Shown: positions 1 to 9,549, numbered from the stretch's first letter. The stretch: DNA of 64,000 bases from Cyclobacteriaceae bacterium (GCA_016787565.1 JAEUUG010000018.1:186001-250000), one strand, 5' to 3'. Numbers and translations are program-made. The notes: generated by a model not told the origin, from the sequence alone.

Positions 1-2381
1 TCCTGTCGTTGAATTTTTACGAAGTAGATTCCGGCTTTGGTGTCATCCGGTAAGGAAATTAATTCTTCAGATTGAAGGACTTTACGCTGCATAATTTCCA
101 AACCCACAGTATTCAAAACGCTTATACTGGTTCCGGGTGTTACTTCACCATCCAATTCCAGCATGAATTCTCGGTTCGTAATAGGATTGGGATAGAGTAC
201 AATATCAGAACTGCTTTGCCAGTCTACATACACAACAGGTGAGTAATCAAATGATCCGTCAAAATCTATATTCTTCAGGCGATAATAATTTTTGCCATTT
301 AAAGGCTTTGAATCAAAGAAATCATAGTGCGTTTCAATGTTGAGTCCGCCTTTTGCCACCACACGTCCAAGTGGTTTAAATTGAAGATCATCCGAAGCTC
401 TTTCAACCTGGAAATAATCAAAATCTTTCTCAGATGATGTTACCCAATCCAGGCTTACACCACCTTGCAAAGGCGTGGCTTTAAAGCTTAACAATTTTAT
501 AGGAAGTGGTGATTGAGTAGCATTGATGGACCCGATATAAAAATTTCCGCTCAATGTTGCTGCGCTCAACCCGGTTCGAATGGTCAGAAAATCAGTGAAT
601 GAACCGGTGGCCGTTGCATTGGATCCCGGTGCAGCCGCTGTGGCCAGCATAATTCGCAGATCGGTTAATGCACCAACTGTTCCAAACCCCGTACCACCTG
701 CCCTCAAATTAATAGTGCCACCCGCCAAACCATTTCCGGTAGCAACCTTCCAGAAAGAATCTTGTCGCCTGACGATTGTACCTCCGTCTGTAACCGAAAC
801 AACTGACGTGGTGGTAGCACCGGTATGTCCGACACGAATGGTACCCAAAGTTGTTGGCGCTGTGCTGGGATAAGAAACATATAATAATCTTTTATCAGAA
901 GATGTTCCCATCGGAAAGAGGCCTCTAACACTCAGGTCAGGAATTACAGGAGTTGAAACCCATCGGGTAAAATCGCCATTGAATAACCTCCCATTGGTAT
1001 AGGATAATGTTCCGGTAGTACCAGCATCCAGTCCGAGGGTTAAGTTATAGCCCGAAAGGTTAACATTTCCCGCAGTCATGGTTAGTGTTCCTTGAATTGT
1101 GAGGAAAGAATTGATAACTACCTGTGGTGAACTTCCTGATGAATTGTTGATCGTTAGGTTGTTGAAATTGATAGCATTTCCACTCGCGGTCTGTTGGCTT
1201 GAGCCACTAAGTGTAACCGTACTGGTATTGGTTGTGAGCGTGCCGTTATTGGTCAGGTTACCAAAAATCGAAAGCGTGTTAGAAGCATTAATCGTAACCG
1301 ATGCCCCTGTGTTAATCAATAAATCACGGCAGTTGGCTGCAGCAGTGATTTGGGGGAAATTGGGTACACCGGTTGAGATCGTTACATCTGTAGTAGATGT
1401 TGGTACGGTGTTGTTACACCAGTTCGTATTTAAGTTCCAATTAGTAGTTGTTCCCTTCCATCCACCAGCCAATGGCAAAACAGCTACCGTAACAGGTGGT
1501 GAAATTCCGGTACACCCACCCGATGTCACCTTTCTTCTGAAATAGGTAGTCTGGGTTAACACACCAGGTGTATAATTTTGGGTATTGTTCGTTCCTGAAG
1601 CGAGCGCAAAGCCAGAACTTGATGATGTAGTGCTAGACTCCCAGCTATATACCGGACTTCCAACGGCATTGCCAGACAAAGCAGCGGGTGAAGTTCCGGA
1701 ACAGAGCACCTGACTGGCACTAATTGTATTGGAGAAACTACACAGGTTTCTTCCTGAGCATGGTCCAGCACCACAATCATTATTGGTGCCAAAAACAGTA
1801 GATGAACCCTGATTAAATATGGTGCCAGTAGTAAAAATATCACCGGAGCCAGTAACGTCAAGGTTACCATTGTTTGAATCGTAATCTCCATTCACCTGAA
1901 CCAAGCCATTGATGGTAAATGAACCTCCACTATTGCTATTGGTAAGCGTCCCATTAACAATCAGCGTCCCGCCAGCTTCAATTAATAGTGTTGTTCCATT
2001 ATTGATGTTCGTTGCTCCCAGAATCAGTGTAGCACCATTGCGTACAATAATGGTGGAATTGCTGAAGGTTGCGGCTCCTCCAAACGTTGTTGTTCCAGCC
2101 TTAATATCCAGTATTCCACCTGCCGTATTCGCGGTAAGCGTGTAATTTGTGCCACCGGGTAAATCTGTAACATTTTGAAAAAAGAAATAATCGCCAGTAC
2201 CAATGGTAATGTTCTGATTTAACACCACAGGAATTGTAACATCAACATTAGTGTTCGCTGTTGGAACAGTAGCAGGAGACCAAACTGAAGCATCATTCCA
2301 ATTACCGCTCGAAACTGTGGTCGTCTGCGCGATGGCTACGCGGAAAGCGGAAAGCAAACAGAAAATAAAAAAAAGTCTCAT
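1..2381 (-). CDS. T9SS type A sorting domain-containing secreted protein (C-terminus cut by window edge)
   Basis: A predicted cargo of the type IX secretion system; its own activity is not recognisable. Read on the minus strand from the ATG at 2381, the frame stays open to the window edge, giving at least 793 residues. Residues 1-19 form a signal peptide ending AIAQ. The body is rich in Thr, Ser, Asn and Gly and looks all-beta, with GNWNDASVW near residue 30 and a similar TNWN segment near 310. An Ig-like stretch with Cys pairs lies at about 220-290. From about residue 728 there is a type A sorting domain, beginning YPNPITNREF and including GIYFVKIQRQ at the edge; only a few residues should be missing. 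Family knowledge: this domain directs export through the SprA channel and is then removed or anchored. sprA lies 16 kb away in this window. The gene is divergent from the enoyl-CoA hydratase, with 79 bases between. Confidence 0.9.
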   Translation of the reverse strand, partial: MRLFFIFCLLSAFRVAIAQTTTVSSGNWNDASVWSPATVPTANTNVDVTIPVVLNQNITIGTGDYFFFQNVTDLPGGTNYTLTANTAGGILDIKAGTTTFGGAATFSNSTIIVRNGATLILGATNINNGTTLLIEAGGTLIVNGTLTNSNSGGSFTINGLVQVNGDYDSNNGNLDVTGSGDIFTTGTIFNQGSSTVFGTNNDCGAGPCSGRNLCSFSNTISASQVLCSGTSPAALSGNAVGSPVYSWESSTTSSSSGFALASGTNNTQNYTPGVLTQTTYFRRKVTSGGCTGISPPVTVAVLPLAGGWKGTTTNWNLNTNWCNNTVPTSTTDVTISTGVPNFPQITAAANCRDLLINTGASVTINASNTLSIFGNLTNNGTLTTNTSTVTLSGSSQQTASGNAINFNNLTINNSSGSSPQVVINSFLTIQGTLTMTAGNVNLSGYNLTLGLDAGTTGTLSYTNGRLFNGDFTRWVSTPVIPDLSVRGLFPMGTSSDKRLLYVSYPSTAPTTLGTIRVGHTGATTTSVVSVTDGGTIVRRQDSFWKVATGNGLAGGTINLRAGGTGFGTVGALTDLRIMLATAAAPGSNATATGSFTDFLTIRTGLSAATLSGNFYIGSINATQSPLPIKLLSFKATPLQGGVSLDWVTSSEKDFDYFQVERASDDLQFKPLGRVVAKGGLNIETHYDFFDSKPLNGKNYYRLKNIDFDGSFDYSPVVYVDWQSSSDIVLYPNPITNREFMLELDGEVTPGTSISVLNTVGLEIMQRKVLQSEELISLPDDTKAGIYFVKIQRQ

Positions 2382-2460
2382 ACCTAAATTTAAATTGTCT
2401 CATCCTTTCTCTTTGACCCTTTCAAAAAGCTGAATAAGTTGCACATGATAATTCAATGCC

Positions 2461-3237
2461 ATGTCAACTATCAAAACTCAAAATACTTCCGGATTGTTAT
2501 GGGTAACGATTTCACGACCAGAGGCTCTCAATGCCCTCAATGCAGAAGTACTGCAAACTTTGCGCGAAATTATACAAGAAGCTTACCAGAACAATGCCAT
2601 TAAGGGAATAATCCTTACAGGCGAAGGCGATAAGGCCTTTGTGGCTGGTGCCGATATTAAAGAACTTTCTTCTCTAAATGCAGAACAAGCGTTTGCACTT
2701 GCACAAAAAGGCCAACTCTTATTTAAGCAACTGGAAGATTCTCCCAAACCTATTATTGCTGCCATCAATGGTTTTGCACTCGGTGGTGGATGTGAATTAG
2801 CTATGGCTTGCCACATTCGTATTGCTACTGAGAATGCCAAATTTGGACAACCGGAAGTCAACCTGGGAATTATACCAGGCTATGGCGGCACACAACGTTT
2901 AACGCAACTGGTTGGGCGTGGCAAAGCACTAGAGCTTATGCTTACGGGTGATTTGATATCGGCACAAGAAGCAAAAGCGATTGGACTAGTGAACCATGTT
3001 GTTGCCAATCGCGAGGAGTTGATGACACTCGCGCAAACCATTATGAGTAAAATTTTGAGCAAAGGTCCTGTTGCCGTTGCCCATGTCATTAAAAGTGTGA
3101 ATGCCGGATTTAGTTTCGAGCAGGAAGGCTATCAGGCGGAAGCTACCTCTTTTGCTGCCTGCGCTACTACCGAAGATTTTAAAGAAGGAACAGCTGCCTT
3201 CCTTGAAAAACGAAAACCTACCTTTAGTGGAAAATAA
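2461..3237 (+). CDS. Enoyl-CoA hydratase/isomerase (crotonase family)
   Basis: Probable short-chain enoyl-CoA hydratase, which adds water to trans-2-enoyl-CoA in cytoplasmic fatty-acid or amino-acid degradation. The 258 residues match the usual single-domain crotonase length. The oxyanion-hole segments are visible as AFVAGADIKEL (residues 59-69) and GFALGGGCELAMA (104-116). Both catalytic glutamates of true hydratases are present, E112 in GGCELA and E132 in FGQPEVNLG, followed by IIPGYGGTQRL. That favours a hydratase over an isomerase or a decarboxylase-type relative, but the exact substrate cannot be read. The ATG at 2461 is the only reasonable start. The flippase gene follows after 26 bases, so the two may share a transcript although their functions are unrelated. 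Confidence 0.9.
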   Translation: MSTIKTQNTSGLLWVTISRPEALNALNAEVLQTLREIIQEAYQNNAIKGIILTGEGDKAFVAGADIKELSSLNAEQAFALAQKGQLLFKQLEDSPKPIIAAINGFALGGGCELAMACHIRIATENAKFGQPEVNLGIIPGYGGTQRLTQLVGRGKALELMLTGDLISAQEAKAIGLVNHVVANREELMTLAQTIMSKILSKGPVAVAHVIKSVNAGFSFEQEGYQAEATSFAACATTEDFKEGTAAFLEKRKPTFSGK

Positions 3238-3263
3238 TTCACACACGGAAGTAACCGGAATAC

Positions 3264-4706
3264 ATGAGTAAGATCAAACGACTGGCGGGCGAAACCATAC
3301 TCTATGGATTGGGGAGTATCCTTCCCCGCTTTCTGAATTTCCTGCTCGTACGGTTGCATACCGATGTTTTCGCTCCTGAAGAATATGGTGTTATCACCAA
3401 GTTGTTTGCATACGCTGCCGTGATCAATGTAGTGTTTATGTTCGGCATGGAAACCGCGTACTTCCGGTTTGCCAATAAACCAGGCGCTGACGAAAAAAGA
3501 ATATTCAACCTTTCGCAGACAGTAGTCATTACCATCAGTATCCTGTTAACGGTGCTCTTCATCATGCTGGCAAACCCCATTGCCGAAACGCTGAGCATTC
3601 CGGGTAAATCCAAGTATGTTATGTGGCTCGCGATCATCCTGCTCATTGATGCCGCTGTGGCCATACCATTCGCGCGGCTGCGTTTACAAAAGAAAGCCAT
3701 TCAATTTGCCCTTGGCAAACTCCTTAACATGGGCATTCTGGTGGGACTTAATCTTTATTTCCTCTACATCGCGTTTGATCCGGCCTGGGGTGTTGGTTTT
3801 GTGGTGCTGGCCAACCTCATCGCCAATGGATTTTATCTTTTCTTCTTCGCAAAAACACTTATCCGCTGGCGGCCTGCCTTTGATTCAACTGTTTCACCGG
3901 TTATGGTTCGATATGCGTATCCCATCATGCTCACCGGACTGGCGGGTATGACCAACGAAATGTTTTCGCGCCTTACATTGGAGTGGTGGTTACCCAAAAA
4001 TTTCTATCCCGAGCAAACATCCGAATATGCGCTTGGAATTTTTGGCGCTTGTTACAAGTTTGCCGTGCTCATGAACCTGGCGGTGCAGGCGTTTCGCTAT
4101 GCCGCAGAGCCCTTCTTTTTTTCGAATGCTGCGGATAAAAATTCGCCAACACTTTTTGCCCGGGTCAATCACTATTTCATCATCACGTGTTGCATTTTGC
4201 TGGTTTCCGTTAGTATTAACATGGATGTTTTAAAACACTTCTTAAAGCGAGAGGCTTATTGGGAAGGTTTGTATATCGTCCCGATTTTACTGACAGGATA
4301 CTTATTCCTGGGCATCTATTATAACATTTCGGTATGGTTTAAACTCACCGACAAAACCTATTATGGCACCATCATCACCGTGGGTGGAGCCATCATCACC
4401 ATCGTTGCCAATTTCATCCTGATTCCTTTTTATGGTTACCTCGGCAGCAGTTGGGCCACACTGATCTGTTATCTTTCGATGACCGTAGCGTGTTACCTCC
4501 TCGGACAGAAATATTATCCCATTCCGTATTATGTGATGAAAGGCCTGGGTTACATTATTTTTTCAATCGCGCTTGTGTATAGTGTCAATGCTTTCGAAAT
4601 GAACAATCAATGGCTTGCCTTTGGATTTCATCAGGTGGTGTTGGTGCTCTTTTTGATTACCATTTATTTTTTTGAAAGAAATCAATTCAAACAAACTACC
4701 GGTTGA
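3264..4706 (+). CDS. Wzx-like oligosaccharide flippase / polysaccharide biosynthesis membrane protein
   Basis: A 480-residue polytopic inner-membrane protein of the MATE/MOP flippase superfamily, expected to move lipid-linked oligosaccharides across the inner membrane for surface polysaccharide or lipopolysaccharide synthesis. The start, with LAGETILYGLGSILPRFLNF, is the amphipathic first helix typical of Bacteroidota members. About twelve to fourteen hydrophobic segments follow, and the C-terminus is short and charged (FFERNQFKQ). The nucleotidyltransferase that follows, whose ATG lies 34 bases after this stop, makes activated sugars, which fits a surface-glycan role. No glycosyltransferase or polymerase genes are adjacent, so the glycan is unknown. 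Lipid II flippase (MurJ) is a less likely alternative because the typical MurJ motifs were not seen. Confidence 0.85.
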   Translation: MSKIKRLAGETILYGLGSILPRFLNFLLVRLHTDVFAPEEYGVITKLFAYAAVINVVFMFGMETAYFRFANKPGADEKRIFNLSQTVVITISILLTVLFIMLANPIAETLSIPGKSKYVMWLAIILLIDAAVAIPFARLRLQKKAIQFALGKLLNMGILVGLNLYFLYIAFDPAWGVGFVVLANLIANGFYLFFFAKTLIRWRPAFDSTVSPVMVRYAYPIMLTGLAGMTNEMFSRLTLEWWLPKNFYPEQTSEYALGIFGACYKFAVLMNLAVQAFRYAAEPFFFSNAADKNSPTLFARVNHYFIITCCILLVSVSINMDVLKHFLKREAYWEGLYIVPILLTGYLFLGIYYNISVWFKLTDKTYYGTIITVGGAIITIVANFILIPFYGYLGSSWATLICYLSMTVACYLLGQKYYPIPYYVMKGLGYIIFSIALVYSVNAFEMNNQWLAFGFHQVVLVLFLITIYFFERNQFKQTTG

Positions 4707-4740
4707 ATTCTTTAGTTTTACTGCTCTTAAAAAACCTCTT

Positions 4741-5745
4741 ATGAACATTATTATTCCGATGGCCGGATTGGGCAAACGCCTTCGTCCACACACCCTTACA
4801 ACCCCAAAACCCTTACTGCCGATTGCCGGCAAACCTATTGTACATCGGTTAGTGGAAGACATTGCTAAAGTTTGTCCGGAGAAAATTGAAAGTATTGGCT
4901 TCATTATTCACCCGAGTTTCGGAAAAGAAGTTGAAGAAAATCTAAAAGTGATTGCGCAACAGGTTGGTGCCACCGCAAAAATATATTATCAGGAAAGTGC
5001 ACAGGGAATATCACACGCTTTACTTTTTGCAAAAGAATTATTCACGGGCAAAGTAATTGTGGCTTTTGCCGATACCTTGTTCCGGGCAAACTTTAAACTA
5101 GACACCACACAAGATGGCATCATCTGGGTGCAGAAGGTGGATGACCCTTCTCACTTTGGCGTTGTGCGCCTAAACGACAAAAAAGAGATTACGGAATTAG
5201 TTGAAAAACCTTCTGCATTCGTATCAGATCTTGCCATTATCGGGATTTATTTCTTCAAAGACGGCCAGGCATTGGCGCACGAAATGCAATACCTGATCGA
5301 TAACGACATCCGCGAAAAAGGAGAATACCAGTTCACTACGGCCCTTCAGAACCTGAATAAAAAAGGGGCGGTTTTTATTCCAGGACAGGTAGAAGAATGG
5401 CTCGATTGCGGCAATAAAAATGTGACTGTTCAAACCAATCAACGCTACCTGGAGTTTATCAAAGACCAAAAACTGATTTCCGACAAAGCAAAAATCATAA
5501 ACTCAGTCGTTATATCCCCGTGCTTTATTGGCGATGGCGCCACCATTGAAAACTCAGTTGTTGGACCATATGCTTCTATTGGCGAGAATTCGCACATTCG
5601 AGATAGTCGCATTCAAAATTCCATTATTCAACAAAATACCACGGTTTCAAGGGCTGTTCTGGAGAACAGCATGTTAGGGAATTTCGTTAATTTTGAAGCC
5701 CAATCTCTGGATTTGAGCCTGGGGGACTTCAACACGATTACCTGA
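4741..5745 (+). CDS. Sugar-phosphate nucleotidyltransferase with left-handed beta-helix tail
   Basis: Probably couples a sugar-1-phosphate to a nucleoside triphosphate to make an NDP-sugar. The start chosen is the ATG at 4741, giving 334 residues and placing the nucleotide-binding signature MAGLGKRLRPHTLTTPKPLL at residues 6-25, where the family has it; an upstream extension would overlap the flippase gene and has no family support. The N-terminal Rossmann-like domain runs to about residue 245 and includes a GEYQFTTAL segment and VEEWLDCGN. A C-terminal hexapeptide beta-helix (about 255-334) carries imperfect repeats such as CFIGDGATI and SVVGPYASIG. Glucose-1-phosphate or mannose-1-phosphate is the likely substrate, but specificity is not readable. 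It heads an envelope gene run and the TPR gene follows after 10 bases. Confidence 0.85.
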   Translation: MNIIIPMAGLGKRLRPHTLTTPKPLLPIAGKPIVHRLVEDIAKVCPEKIESIGFIIHPSFGKEVEENLKVIAQQVGATAKIYYQESAQGISHALLFAKELFTGKVIVAFADTLFRANFKLDTTQDGIIWVQKVDDPSHFGVVRLNDKKEITELVEKPSAFVSDLAIIGIYFFKDGQALAHEMQYLIDNDIREKGEYQFTTALQNLNKKGAVFIPGQVEEWLDCGNKNVTVQTNQRYLEFIKDQKLISDKAKIINSVVISPCFIGDGATIENSVVGPYASIGENSHIRDSRIQNSIIQQNTTVSRAVLENSMLGNFVNFEAQSLDLSLGDFNTIT

Positions 5746-5755
5746 TCATTTTAAC

Positions 5756-7516
5756 TTGAAAAATTTTATTAAATCTGTTGGTTTGGTGGCGACCCTTGCG
5801 GTTATCGTATCGCTTTCCGCATTTGGGCAGAAGAAGAAAAAATCTCCGGAGCTTAAGGTTTCTACTAAATCGCAGCGCGAAGCAGAATTCTATTTCACCG
5901 AAGGAGAAAAGTATTTCATCCTGGAAGATTATGCCAAGGCCATGCTCTACTATCAGCGCGCCATGGAAATCAATCCTGAAAATGCTACCATTCACTATAA
6001 AGTGGCTGAGGTATTATCGCACACCAATAAGCAAGACGATTTACTACGTGCTTCACTCAGCATCGAGAATGCTATAAAACTTGAAAAATCAAACAAATAC
6101 TTTTACCTGCTGGCTGCAAACATTTACAGCAGCATGGCCCGCTTTGATAAAGCTGCACAGGTGTATGAAAATTTAATACGGGAGGTGAAAGGATCAGAAG
6201 AATACCTCTATGAACTCGCAGCTGTATACCAATATGGCAATAAACCCGATGATGCCATTAAAACGTACAACCGCGCAGAGAGCATTTTTGGTGTGAATGA
6301 AATTTCCTCTGTCCAAAAAATCAGACTGTACCTGGAGGCCGGAAAAACAAAAGAAGCAGTAGAAGAAGGCGAAAAACTCATCAATGCCTTTCCGGATGAA
6401 GAGCGCTATGTGATGGCATTGGCAGAGGTTCTTACACAAAAGAACATGATTAGTCAGGCCATTCCGTATCTCGAAAAATTCACCACCCAAAATCCGGAAG
6501 CCGTTAACGCCAAAATGTTATTGGCTGGTTTATATCGCGATAGCAAGCAAGAACAAAAAGCGAGGCCTTTACTCCTGACGCTGTTTGATGATACTGGTGT
6601 TGACCTCAGAAGTAAGCTTCTTGTTTTAGGTGCCTATAGTGCTGAACTCGGACCAAACAGATCGGGAAATAATTTCGATGCTGAAAAAGAGTCCTTTGCG
6701 CTAGAGCTTTTCGAGAAGCTTCAAAAAAAATATGGAAATGAACCCAATGTACACATCATCGGTGGCGACCTTTACCTTTCAACGAACAAACCTCGTGAAG
6801 CTTTACAGCACTATACCACTGCCGTGGAATTGGGTGACGTAAATTTTGAGGTGTGGCAGAACCTCTTACTGCTGGAAGTTCAACTCGATCAATTTGAAGC
6901 TGCCATAAAACATGCTGACCTGGCGTTGGAGATGTATCCGAATCAGCCGATGATTCATTATTATCATGGCTACGCTAACCTGCGCACACGGCACTACCCA
7001 GAGTCAATTCAATCGCTGGAACAAGCAAAAAAATTATCGGCTGCTAACCTTGCCATGCTCAGTGAAATCAATACCCTTTTGGGCGATGCCTACAATGCCA
7101 CAAAAGAGTATGAAAAATCTGACAAGGCCTATGATGATGTACTTGCCTACAATCCCAACAATGTGGGCGTACTCAATAATTACAGCTATTTTCTTGCCCT
7201 GCGAAAAGTAAACCTTGAAAAAGCTGAGAAAATGTCAGGGCAGCTTATCAAGAATAACCCAGACAATCCAACATTTCTGGATACCCATGCCTGGGTGCTT
7301 TTTACGCGTGAGAAGTACAAAGAAGCACGAAAAATTATGGAGCGAGCCATCAGCACAGGGCAGGCAAATGCAGTGCATTTTGAACATTATGGCGATATTC
7401 TTTTTAAATTAGGCGATGTAGATGGAGCTGTTCACCAGTGGGAGAAAGCCCGGGGCCTGAATGCGAATAGCGAAACACTCAATAAAAAAATTACGAACCG
7501 GAAAATCTATGAATAA
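5756..7516 (+). CDS. Secreted tetratricopeptide-repeat protein
   Basis: A 586-residue TPR scaffold, probably periplasmic or outer-membrane associated. Translation most likely starts at TTG 5756, because no in-frame ATG gives a signal peptide; residues 1-22 then read as one (hydrophobic VGLVATLAVIVSLSAFG followed by QKKKK). About ten TPR-like helix pairs fill the rest, for example AKAMLYYQRAMEINPENATI (residues 63-82) and the copies YDDVLAYNPNNVGVLNNYS and AWVLFTREKYKEARKIMERA. It overlaps the DUF4292 gene by 8 bases, and that gene overlaps the EnvC-like gene by 14, so the three are probably translationally coupled and work together. TPR arrays bind partner proteins; the partner here is inferred, not shown. 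Confidence 0.85.
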   Translation: MKNFIKSVGLVATLAVIVSLSAFGQKKKKSPELKVSTKSQREAEFYFTEGEKYFILEDYAKAMLYYQRAMEINPENATIHYKVAEVLSHTNKQDDLLRASLSIENAIKLEKSNKYFYLLAANIYSSMARFDKAAQVYENLIREVKGSEEYLYELAAVYQYGNKPDDAIKTYNRAESIFGVNEISSVQKIRLYLEAGKTKEAVEEGEKLINAFPDEERYVMALAEVLTQKNMISQAIPYLEKFTTQNPEAVNAKMLLAGLYRDSKQEQKARPLLLTLFDDTGVDLRSKLLVLGAYSAELGPNRSGNNFDAEKESFALELFEKLQKKYGNEPNVHIIGGDLYLSTNKPREALQHYTTAVELGDVNFEVWQNLLLLEVQLDQFEAAIKHADLALEMYPNQPMIHYYHGYANLRTRHYPESIQSLEQAKKLSAANLAMLSEINTLLGDAYNATKEYEKSDKAYDDVLAYNPNNVGVLNNYSYFLALRKVNLEKAEKMSGQLIKNNPDNPTFLDTHAWVLFTREKYKEARKIMERAISTGQANAVHFEHYGDILFKLGDVDGAVHQWEKARGLNANSETLNKKITNRKIYE

Positions 7517-8267
7517 AAGCCTCAGGTTCCTGCTTCTTGTAGTAGTCCCAATCATTGCCTTATCCTGTAGTAAAAAAGTTGTGAGCCCCTCCCTAACAGG
7601 ACCGCCAAAATCTATTTTGAATATTGAAGAAATTGACTTTGGATACTTTCACGGCAAAGCACGCATGGTTTTGCGGGAAGCCAACAAAGAACGGGAAGTG
7701 AAGGCCAATATCCGGATTCGTAAAGACAGCGTAATATGGATGACCTTTTCAGTAATCGGTGTTCAGGGCGGAAAAGCACTCATCAACAAAGACTCGATTA
7801 CTATTGTGAGCACTGTGGATAAGGAATACTTTGTGTTTGAGTATGCCGAGCTATCGAAGCGATTCAATTTTGAAATTAACTATGATGTTATTCAGGCCGC
7901 TATGCTGGGGAACCCGATTATCAAGCGAAGTGAATTGGATGAAGTGCAGCAGGAAAGTTCAATGTACATGCTGAAACAGCATGCCGGAACTATTGATGTA
8001 TTAAATTACGTGAATGCAGCCAGTATGAAAATTGAAAAAATAGAGATGAAAGAAGGTAACAGCAGTAACTCGCTGGTGATTAACTATTCGAACTTTCAGC
8101 CTGTAGGAACCAAAGTCTTCCCGTATAACGGTACCATCAATCTTTTCTATAAAGCGGCAGCCGGCATTCTCAACACCACAATTATTTTCGAATACAATAA
8201 AGCAGAAGTTGGCGATAAAGAACTCAAGTTCCCGTTTAATATTCCGAAAAAATATGAGCGCAGGTAA
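7509..8267 (+). CDS. DUF4292 family lipoprotein
   Basis: A 252-residue predicted lipoprotein. The ATG at 7509 overlaps the end of the TPR gene and gives a lipoprotein signal peptide, with the lipobox IALSC (Cys about residue 20). The body contains IRKDSVIWMTFSVIGVQGGK and LSKRFNFEINYDVIQAAMLG, phrases characteristic of DUF4292 in Bacteroidota. The family is structurally related to LolA/LolB-type lipid-binding folds, so it may handle lipids or lipoproteins at the outer membrane; that is inference from the fold relation. Its coupling to the TPR protein upstream and the EnvC-like protein downstream points to a shared role in the cell envelope. The family assignment is by recollection of conserved phrases. 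Confidence 0.8.
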   Translation: MNKSLRFLLLVVVPIIALSCSKKVVSPSLTGPPKSILNIEEIDFGYFHGKARMVLREANKEREVKANIRIRKDSVIWMTFSVIGVQGGKALINKDSITIVSTVDKEYFVFEYAELSKRFNFEINYDVIQAAMLGNPIIKRSELDEVQQESSMYMLKQHAGTIDVLNYVNAASMKIEKIEMKEGNSSNSLVINYSNFQPVGTKVFPYNGTINLFYKAAAGILNTTIIFEYNKAEVGDKELKFPFNIPKKYERR

Positions 8268-9438
8268 AATCCGACTGCTCTTCTTTTTTCTTCTGTTAAC
8301 AGTTTTTTCTGTTCAGGCGCAGAAAACAAAAAATCAACTTCAAAAAGAAAAGCAGCAGAACCTTGAAAAAATCAAGGAGGTTGAAAAAATACTGAACGAA
8401 ACTGCGGACAAGAAAAAAAATTCAATTGGCGAACTCACCGCACTCAATCAACGCATCCTCCAACAGGAAAACCTGATCAATTCCATCAAAAGAGAAATGA
8501 ATTTTCTGGATTCGGAGATCGGGAAAAATAACGATATCATACAGGCGCTGGAAGAAGACCTGAAAAAACTGAAACAAGAATATGCCGCCATGCTTTTCGC
8601 GGCCCAAAAAGCAAACAACAGTGTAACGCGTTTAACCTTCCTCTTTTCTGCAGCATCATTTGATCAGCTAATCATGCGCTTGCGGTACATGGAGCAATAT
8701 GGTGAAACCCGCAAGCTGCAAGCCGAACAAATCGTGCAGGTACAGGAAGAACTCTCCGGTCAGGTAAAAGTTATTCAAGCGAGGCGCGAAGAGAAAAATA
8801 AATTATTGAATGACGAAGTAGCCGAAAACAATAACCTGACAAATCTCAAGAAAAAACAAAGCAACTTAGTGCGTGAACTTCAAAAAGAAGAAAAGAAACT
8901 CAAACGTGACCTGGAAGAAACCAAAAAGTCTATTGCCGCGCTCGACAAAAAAATAGATGAAATCATTAAAGAAGAAATGGCCCGCGAAGCACGGGCATCA
9001 CGCTCAAAAGAAGTCATTGCCCTTTCTTCCTCTTTTGAAGAAAATAAAAGGAAATTTCCCTGGCCGGTAGAATCGGGTTTTGTTTCCCAAAAATTTGGCC
9101 GGCAAAATCATCCCGCCTTAAAAGGAATCGTTATTCAAAATGATGGTATTAACATCCAGACAAAAAGCGGAGAACGTGCCCGGGCTATTTTTGACGGACA
9201 AGTAACGGCCATTGCCTTTACTCCGGGCATTGGCAGTACGGTACTCATTAATCATGGTGATTATTTTACCGTGTATACCGGGCTGAAAGACATTGCCGTG
9301 AAAAAAGGACAGAAAGTAACAACCAATCAGGAGTTAGGCGAAATCATTTCGAATGCCGATGGAATATCGGAACTGCGTTTCCGCATTTATCGCGACAAAA
9401 CTCCACTTGATCCCCAGACCTGGCTCAAAAATATGTGA
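8254..9438 (+). CDS. EnvC-like murein hydrolase activator: coiled coil plus degenerate LytM (M23) domain
   Basis: Probably activates cell-wall amidases and does not itself cut peptidoglycan. The ATG at 8254 gives 394 residues with a signal peptide (LLFFFLLLTVFSVQAQ). Residues about 22-265 are a long charged coiled coil, broken by a hydrophobic patch, as in EnvC. The LytM domain fills about 285-394. The zinc ligands of active M23 enzymes are not in place: where HxGxDi is expected the sequence is NDGINIQ, and where the HxH motif is expected it reads DYFTVYTGL. E. coli EnvC likewise lacks the metal site. The final PLDPQTWLKN matches the EnvC-type ending. It overlaps the DUF4292 gene by 14 bases, and tatA follows. 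EnvC partner amidases are Tat-exported in E. coli; no amidase gene is in this window. Confidence 0.85.
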   Translation: MSAGKIRLLFFFLLLTVFSVQAQKTKNQLQKEKQQNLEKIKEVEKILNETADKKKNSIGELTALNQRILQQENLINSIKREMNFLDSEIGKNNDIIQALEEDLKKLKQEYAAMLFAAQKANNSVTRLTFLFSAASFDQLIMRLRYMEQYGETRKLQAEQIVQVQEELSGQVKVIQARREEKNKLLNDEVAENNNLTNLKKKQSNLVRELQKEEKKLKRDLEETKKSIAALDKKIDEIIKEEMAREARASRSKEVIALSSSFEENKRKFPWPVESGFVSQKFGRQNHPALKGIVIQNDGINIQTKSGERARAIFDGQVTAIAFTPGIGSTVLINHGDYFTVYTGLKDIAVKKGQKVTTNQELGEIISNADGISELRFRIYRDKTPLDPQTWLKNM

Positions 9439-9454
9439 ACCGTGATTTCGGTTC
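9437..9454 (+). terminator. Weak stem-loop after the EnvC-like gene
   Basis: GAACCG (9437-9442) and CGGTTC (9449-9454) can pair over a six-base loop, overlapping the stop codon. There is no T tract, so a factor-independent terminator is doubtful; it may only stabilise an mRNA end before the tatA promoter. Confidence 0.3.
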
Positions 9455-9541
9455 ATTAAGCGATAAGATTCACCTTCCAAAAACAAAATTATCCACCTGA
9501 AACCAAGCTGTTAAAGTTTAGGTTTAATCCACCTAATCCGC

Positions 9542-9549
9542 TAGTTTTG
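9542..9549 (+). promoter_or_regulatory. Bacteroidota -7 promoter element for tatA
   Basis: TAGTTTTG fits the TAnnTTTG consensus exactly and is followed by CG as in several other promoters here. Transcription would begin near 9553, 18 bases before the tatA ATG. No clear -33 TTTG is seen at the expected distance. Confidence 0.6.

Noticed and set aside
1099..1545. Plus-strand frames between 580 and 2433 opposite the first gene
   Set aside because: Val/Pro-rich translations are the complement of the Thr/Asn/Gly-rich minus-strand secreted protein, which has a signal peptide and sorting domain in one continuous frame.
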